Program-made: the position numbers and the translations under genes
Shown here: positions 6,455 through 8,829 of the stretch, one piece after another
Layout of the letters: each line of letters starts with the position of its first letter
Numbering within the stretch: the first letter of the stretch is position 1
Notes under the pieces: generated by a model
Database searches by the model: none
Seen by the model: the letters and a program-made list of their open reading frames with translations, nothing else
What the model was told of the DNA's origin: nothing
NCBI GenBank assembly: GCA_934488615.1
Contig: CAKSSJ010000044.1
Location: forward strand, 1 to 8,829
Source of the DNA: an uncultured Eubacteriales bacterium
GTDB lineage: Bacteria > Bacillota > Clostridia > Oscillospirales > Acutalibacteraceae
Length of the DNA: 8,829 bases
Direction: 5' to 3'

Positions 6455-7639
6455 TTATTTTGTAAAATGCCCAACTATTCTCTTAGCCGCTTCCTTGGTA
6501 TCCTCCGGATCGCCGAAAGCGGAAAGTCTGAGGAAGCCCTCACCGCACGAGCCGAAGCCCACGCCGGGAGTACCGACGATCTGAAGCTCATTGAGAAGAT
6601 AATCAAAGAATTCCCAGCTTCCCATACCGTTCGGACACTTCATCCATACATACGGCGAGTTTTTACCGCCGACATACCAAAAGCCGCACTTGTCAAGCGC
6701 GTCCATGATAACCTTTGCGTTCTTCTTATAGACCGAAATGCTCTCGTGAATCTGCTCCTGTCCCTCGGGAGTAAACACCGCCGAAGCGCCCTTTTGAAGA
6801 ATATACGATATACCGTTCGTTCTCGTCTCTCTGTTCCTTGACCAAAGCGCGTTGAGATTCACGTCCATGCGCTCAAGCTTTGACGGAACGATCGTATAAC
6901 CGACTCTTGTGCCCGTGAAGCCTGCCGTCTTTGAAAATGAGCAAACCTCTATAGCGCAGGTGTCCGCGCCCTCGATCTCATAAATGCTGTGAGGAACATC
7001 GTCCTCCTCAATGAATATTTCATATGCGGCGTCGTAGAGAATAACGGCGTCCTTTTTGTTTGCATAATCGACCCACTTCTTGAGTTTTTCACGGGTATAT
7101 GCCGAGCCTGTCGGATTGTTCGGCGAGCAGATGTAAATTATATCTGCGTCAATGCTCTCATCGGGAAGCGGAAGAAATCCGTCCCCCTCGCCTGCCGGCA
7201 AATGAATGACCTTTCTGCCGTAAAGCACGTTTGTGTCAACATACTCGGGGTATGCAGGCTCAATTACAAGTACGGTGTTGTCGCGGTCAAACATCTCCAG
7301 CAAATCGCCGAGATCGTCGCATGCGCCGCTCGAAACAAAGACCTCGTCGGTCGTCACGCTGACGTTCCAACCCGAATAATACTTTGCTATCGCCTCACGC
7401 AGGAACATAGCGCCGTGCTCGGGCATATAGCCGTGGAAGTTCTCTATCCTTGACTGATCGTCAACCGCCTCATGGAGCGCTTCTATGACCTTCTTGCAAA
7501 GCGGATATGAAACATCGCCGACTCCGAGCTTCAGCACCCTCTCGCCCTTGTGAGCGGCAAGGTATTCGTCCGTCTTTCTGTAAATCGTATTGAACAAATA
7601 GGTATCCTTCAATTCTGTATAATGCATATTCGGTTTCAT
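6455..7639 (-). CDS. dapL: LL-diaminopimelate aminotransferase (DapL)
   Basis: This 394-residue pyridoxal-phosphate enzyme converts tetrahydrodipicolinate to LL-diaminopimelate in one step using glutamate, bypassing the acylated route of lysine and peptidoglycan synthesis. It is a fold-type I aminotransferase of the class I/II family. The nucleophilic lysine is Lys237 in SFSKTAGFTGTRVGY, the substrate-loop motif SPNNPTG is at 172-178, and the cofactor-contacting Asp203 and Tyr206 lie in LYDAAY. GVGDVSYPL near residue 39 and FHGYMPEHG (68-76) are in the form typical of DapL rather than general aspartate aminotransferases. Length is within the family range. The ATG overlaps the dapF stop as TAATG, with GAGGT about 10 bases upstream inside dapF, so translation is coupled. 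Neighbouring dapF, the next enzyme in the pathway, makes the assignment firm. Confidence 0.93.
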   Translation of the reverse strand: MKPNMHYTELKDTYLFNTIYRKTDEYLAAHKGERVLKLGVGDVSYPLCKKVIEALHEAVDDQSRIENFHGYMPEHGAMFLREAIAKYYSGWNVSVTTDEVFVSSGACDDLGDLLEMFDRDNTVLVIEPAYPEYVDTNVLYGRKVIHLPAGEGDGFLPLPDESIDADIIYICSPNNPTGSAYTREKLKKWVDYANKKDAVILYDAAYEIFIEEDDVPHSIYEIEGADTCAIEVCSFSKTAGFTGTRVGYTIVPSKLERMDVNLNALWSRNRETRTNGISYILQKGASAVFTPEGQEQIHESISVYKKNAKVIMDALDKCGFWYVGGKNSPYVWMKCPNGMGSWEFFDYLLNELQIVGTPGVGFGSCGEGFLRLSAFGDPEDTKEAAKRIVGHFTK

Positions 7640-8433
7640 TATATATTTACCTCGCCTTCAAAAGAAATTTTTGCGGGACCCGTCATTGTAACAACGTTGT
7701 CCTCTGAAATATTGACATTAAGCGTGCCGCCGTCAAGCTCAACGGCAACGTCGCTGTTATAACGGCAAAGACCGATCGAAATTGCCGCCATGACTGAAGC
7801 GCATGAGCCTGTGCCGCATGCCATTGTTATACCGCTTCCGCGCTCCCAGACCCTCATTCTCAGCCTGTTGTCGGAAAGCACCTGAACGAATTCGACATTC
7901 ACTCCGTCGGGAAATCTGTCGCAATGCTCCATTTCTGGACCAACCGTTGTGATCTTCGCCTTTGAGATATCGTCAACAAAAATAACCGCGTGAGGATTGC
8001 CGACCGAGACGGGAATGTACTCTATATCCTCACCGCAAATTCCTATCCTGTTCACAAGACCTGCGTCCGCCTTGCCCATGTTCACGGAGGCAGAGATAAC
8101 CTCGCCGTTTTTAACCTGAAAATCAAGAGCTTTGATTCCCGAAAGCGTTTCAACGGTGATTTTCGTCTTTTTTGTCAATCCTTTATCGTAGACATACTTA
8201 CCGACGCATCTGATTCCATTGCCGCACATCATCGCTTCACTGCCGTCGGCATTGAATATCCTCATTTTAAAATCAGCAATCTTAGACGGAAGAATCCAGA
8301 TCATACCGTCCGAACCGATTCCGAAATGGCGGTCGGAGAGCTTAACCGAAAGCTTATCGGGATCTGTCGGCTCTTTCTTTGAGTAAACATAGATATAGTC
8401 GTTTCCGAGTCCCTGCATCTTTGTAAATTTCAC
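7639..8433 (-). CDS. dapF: Diaminopimelate epimerase (DapF)
   Basis: This 264-residue cytoplasmic enzyme interconverts LL- and meso-diaminopimelate, the last step before lysine decarboxylation or use in peptidoglycan. It is a cofactor-independent racemase with two pseudo-symmetric halves. The paired catalytic cysteines are Cys70 in MMCGNGIRC and Cys206 in MACGTGSC. Other family blocks are MQGLGNDY (6-13), FGIGSDG (37-43), VGNPHAV (144-150) and WERGSGIT (196-203). Length is slightly below the usual 270-280 residues but all motifs are present. The start is GTG at 8433, supported by GGGAGG (8441-8446) at 7 bases. It is first in the operon with dapL, the enzyme that makes its substrate. A terminator-like hairpin in its leader suggests control by premature termination. 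Confidence 0.95.
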   Translation of the reverse strand: MKFTKMQGLGNDYIYVYSKKEPTDPDKLSVKLSDRHFGIGSDGMIWILPSKIADFKMRIFNADGSEAMMCGNGIRCVGKYVYDKGLTKKTKITVETLSGIKALDFQVKNGEVISASVNMGKADAGLVNRIGICGEDIEYIPVSVGNPHAVIFVDDISKAKITTVGPEMEHCDRFPDGVNVEFVQVLSDNRLRMRVWERGSGITMACGTGSCASVMAAISIGLCRYNSDVAVELDGGTLNVNISEDNVVTMTGPAKISFEGEVNI

Positions 8434-8458
8434 TGTAAATCCTCCCTCATCGGCAAAT

Positions 8459-8497
8459 AAAAAGCGTCTTTAAGGGTGCAGAATACCCTCAAAGACG
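8459..8497 (-). terminator. Leader terminator (candidate attenuator) before dapF
   Basis: On the minus strand a 13-bp stem (arms 8485-8497 and 8465-8477, one G-U pair) with a 7-base loop is followed by C and five U residues (8459-8463). It lies after the dapF promoter and before its ribosome site, so it should cut most transcripts short unless antitermination occurs. GGCAA (8502-8506) can pair with UUUGCC (8451-8456) to enclose it. No lysine riboswitch, T-box or Lys-rich leader peptide is recognisable. On the plus strand a second run of T residues follows at 8507-8512, so the hairpin is also terminator-like in that direction, but no plus-strand gene needs it. Confidence 0.7.
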
Positions 8498-8556
8498 TCA
8501 TTGCCTTTTTTCTATTATATTCACATACAGCCGAATTCCCGACTGTTTTCGCAATT

Positions 8557-8585
8557 ATTTTAACCTTGAAAAAACAATTTGTCAA
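8557..8585 (-). promoter_or_regulatory. SigmaA-type promoter for dapF-dapL
   Basis: On the minus strand TTGACA (8580-8585) and TAAAAT (8557-8562) are 17 bases apart. The predicted start is near 8550, giving a leader of about 117 bases. A 7-bp hairpin, ACAGTCG/CGGCTGT on the transcript (8527-8546), lies at its extreme 5' end and could protect the RNA. Confidence 0.85.
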
Positions 8586-8630
8586 GTGTTTTATTACCGT
8601 TACATAATCATTGAAATAAAGGAAAACATA

Positions 8631-8659
8631 TTGACGGATAATTTCTGTTCTGTTATAAT
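8631..8659 (+). promoter_or_regulatory. SigmaA-type promoter for the TM1266-family gene
   Basis: TTGACG (8631-8636) and a perfect TATAAT (8654-8659) are 17 bases apart, with a predicted start near 8666. It is divergent from the dapF promoter, with 45 bases between the two -35 boxes. Just downstream, TGTAC (8665-8669) and GTACA (8680-8684) form a spaced inverted repeat, and GTACAAA also occurs as a direct repeat at 8666 and 8680; either could be an operator half-site pair, though both are short. Confidence 0.85.
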
Positions 8660-8707
8660 TTTTATGTACAAAACAAACAGTACAAATGCTAAATACGGAG
8701 GTACAAT

Positions 8708-8829
8708 ATGAAAACACGCGTCGCAGTTATGGCAATCATACTTGAATCCAAGGAGAATGCGGAGCAGCTCAATGCTATTCTTCACGATTACCGCGAATAT
8801 ATTCTTGGAAGAATGGGTCTGCCCTACAC
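8708..8829 (+). CDS. TM1266-family iron-only hydrogenase system regulator, N-terminal part
   Basis: The visible 40 codons run off the window edge. They begin MKTRVAVMAIILESKENAEQ and continue through LNAILHDYREYILGRMGLPY. This matches the start of the small TM1266 family (about 80-85 residues, ACT/NikR-C-like fold), annotated as a putative regulator of the [FeFe]-hydrogenase system and often found beside the maturase genes hydE, hydF and hydG. The ILHDYREYILGRMG-P block is the strongest family signal. GGAGGT (8697-8702) lies 5 bases before the ATG, and a strong promoter stands upstream. By analogy the genes beyond the window may be hydrogenase maturation genes; that is inference. The identification rests on memory of the family and a partial protein. 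Confidence 0.82.
   Translation, partial: MKTRVAVMAIILESKENAEQLNAILHDYREYILGRMGLPY

Noticed and set aside
6245..6841. 198-codon plus-strand frame across the kinase end and dapL
   Set aside because: It crosses a strong terminator and overlaps two well-supported genes in other frames, without its own ribosome site or any recognisable domain.
8434..8550. Lysine riboswitch or T-box upstream of dapF
   Set aside because: The leader is too short for the lysine aptamer and I cannot find its conserved core. The AGGGU in the hairpin superficially recalls the T-box sequence, but the conserved GGNACCGCG continuation is missing and no specifier stem is visible.
8430..8717. 95-codon minus-strand open frame upstream of dapF
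   Set aside because: It runs through the dapF promoter and the divergent promoter, has no ribosome site at its start and a composition unlike a protein. Only its last 23 codons lie in the transcript and are discussed as a possible leader ORF.

Overview
The window looks like a chromosomal segment of a low-to-mid GC Gram-positive anaerobe of class Clostridia, probably Ruminococcus-like or another Oscillospirales gut or rumen lineage. The evidence is strong AGGAGG-type ribosome binding sites, frequent GTG/TTG starts, clean TTGACA-N17-TATAAT promoters, LL-diaminopimelate aminotransferase lysine synthesis, a TM1266-type [FeFe]-hydrogenase regulator, and a hairpin-rich GC repeat at the left edge of a kind I associate with this group. 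Taxonomy is inferred from gene content only; no rRNA is present.

Layout. (1) 1-157: a GC-rich, hairpin-rich intergenic repeat with no gene. (2) 225-1973, minus strand: a two-gene lipoprotein operon. A DUF4474-type lipoprotein with an extracytoplasmic zinc ribbon and a Gly/Ser/Asn linker comes first, then a small lipoprotein, ending in a hairpin terminator. (3) 2022-6428, plus strand: a tight four-gene operon with one strong promoter and one terminator. It encodes a NahK-like sugar kinase of the aminoglycoside-phosphotransferase fold, a membrane-anchored glycerophosphodiesterase-fold protein that has lost its catalytic residues, an OmpR-family response regulator and its sensor histidine kinase. 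(4) 6455-8585, minus strand: dapF-dapL, the last two steps to meso-diaminopimelate by the aminotransferase route, coupled by a TAATG overlap. A leader hairpin with a U-tract sits between promoter and start codon. (5) 8631-8829, plus strand: the start of a divergently transcribed TM1266-family regulator of the iron-only hydrogenase system, cut by the window edge.

How they fit together. The dap pair supplies meso-DAP for peptidoglycan and lysine. The four-gene operon joins an amino-sugar-type kinase, a catalytically dead surface protein and a two-component system, which suggests an envelope- or sugar-sensing module, but no substrate or signal can be read from the sequence. No mobile gene, CRISPR array, tRNA or rRNA is visible. 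The least explained items are the dead GDPD-fold protein inside a signalling operon, the secreted zinc-ribbon/DUF4474 lipoprotein, and the leader terminator of dapF-dapL.
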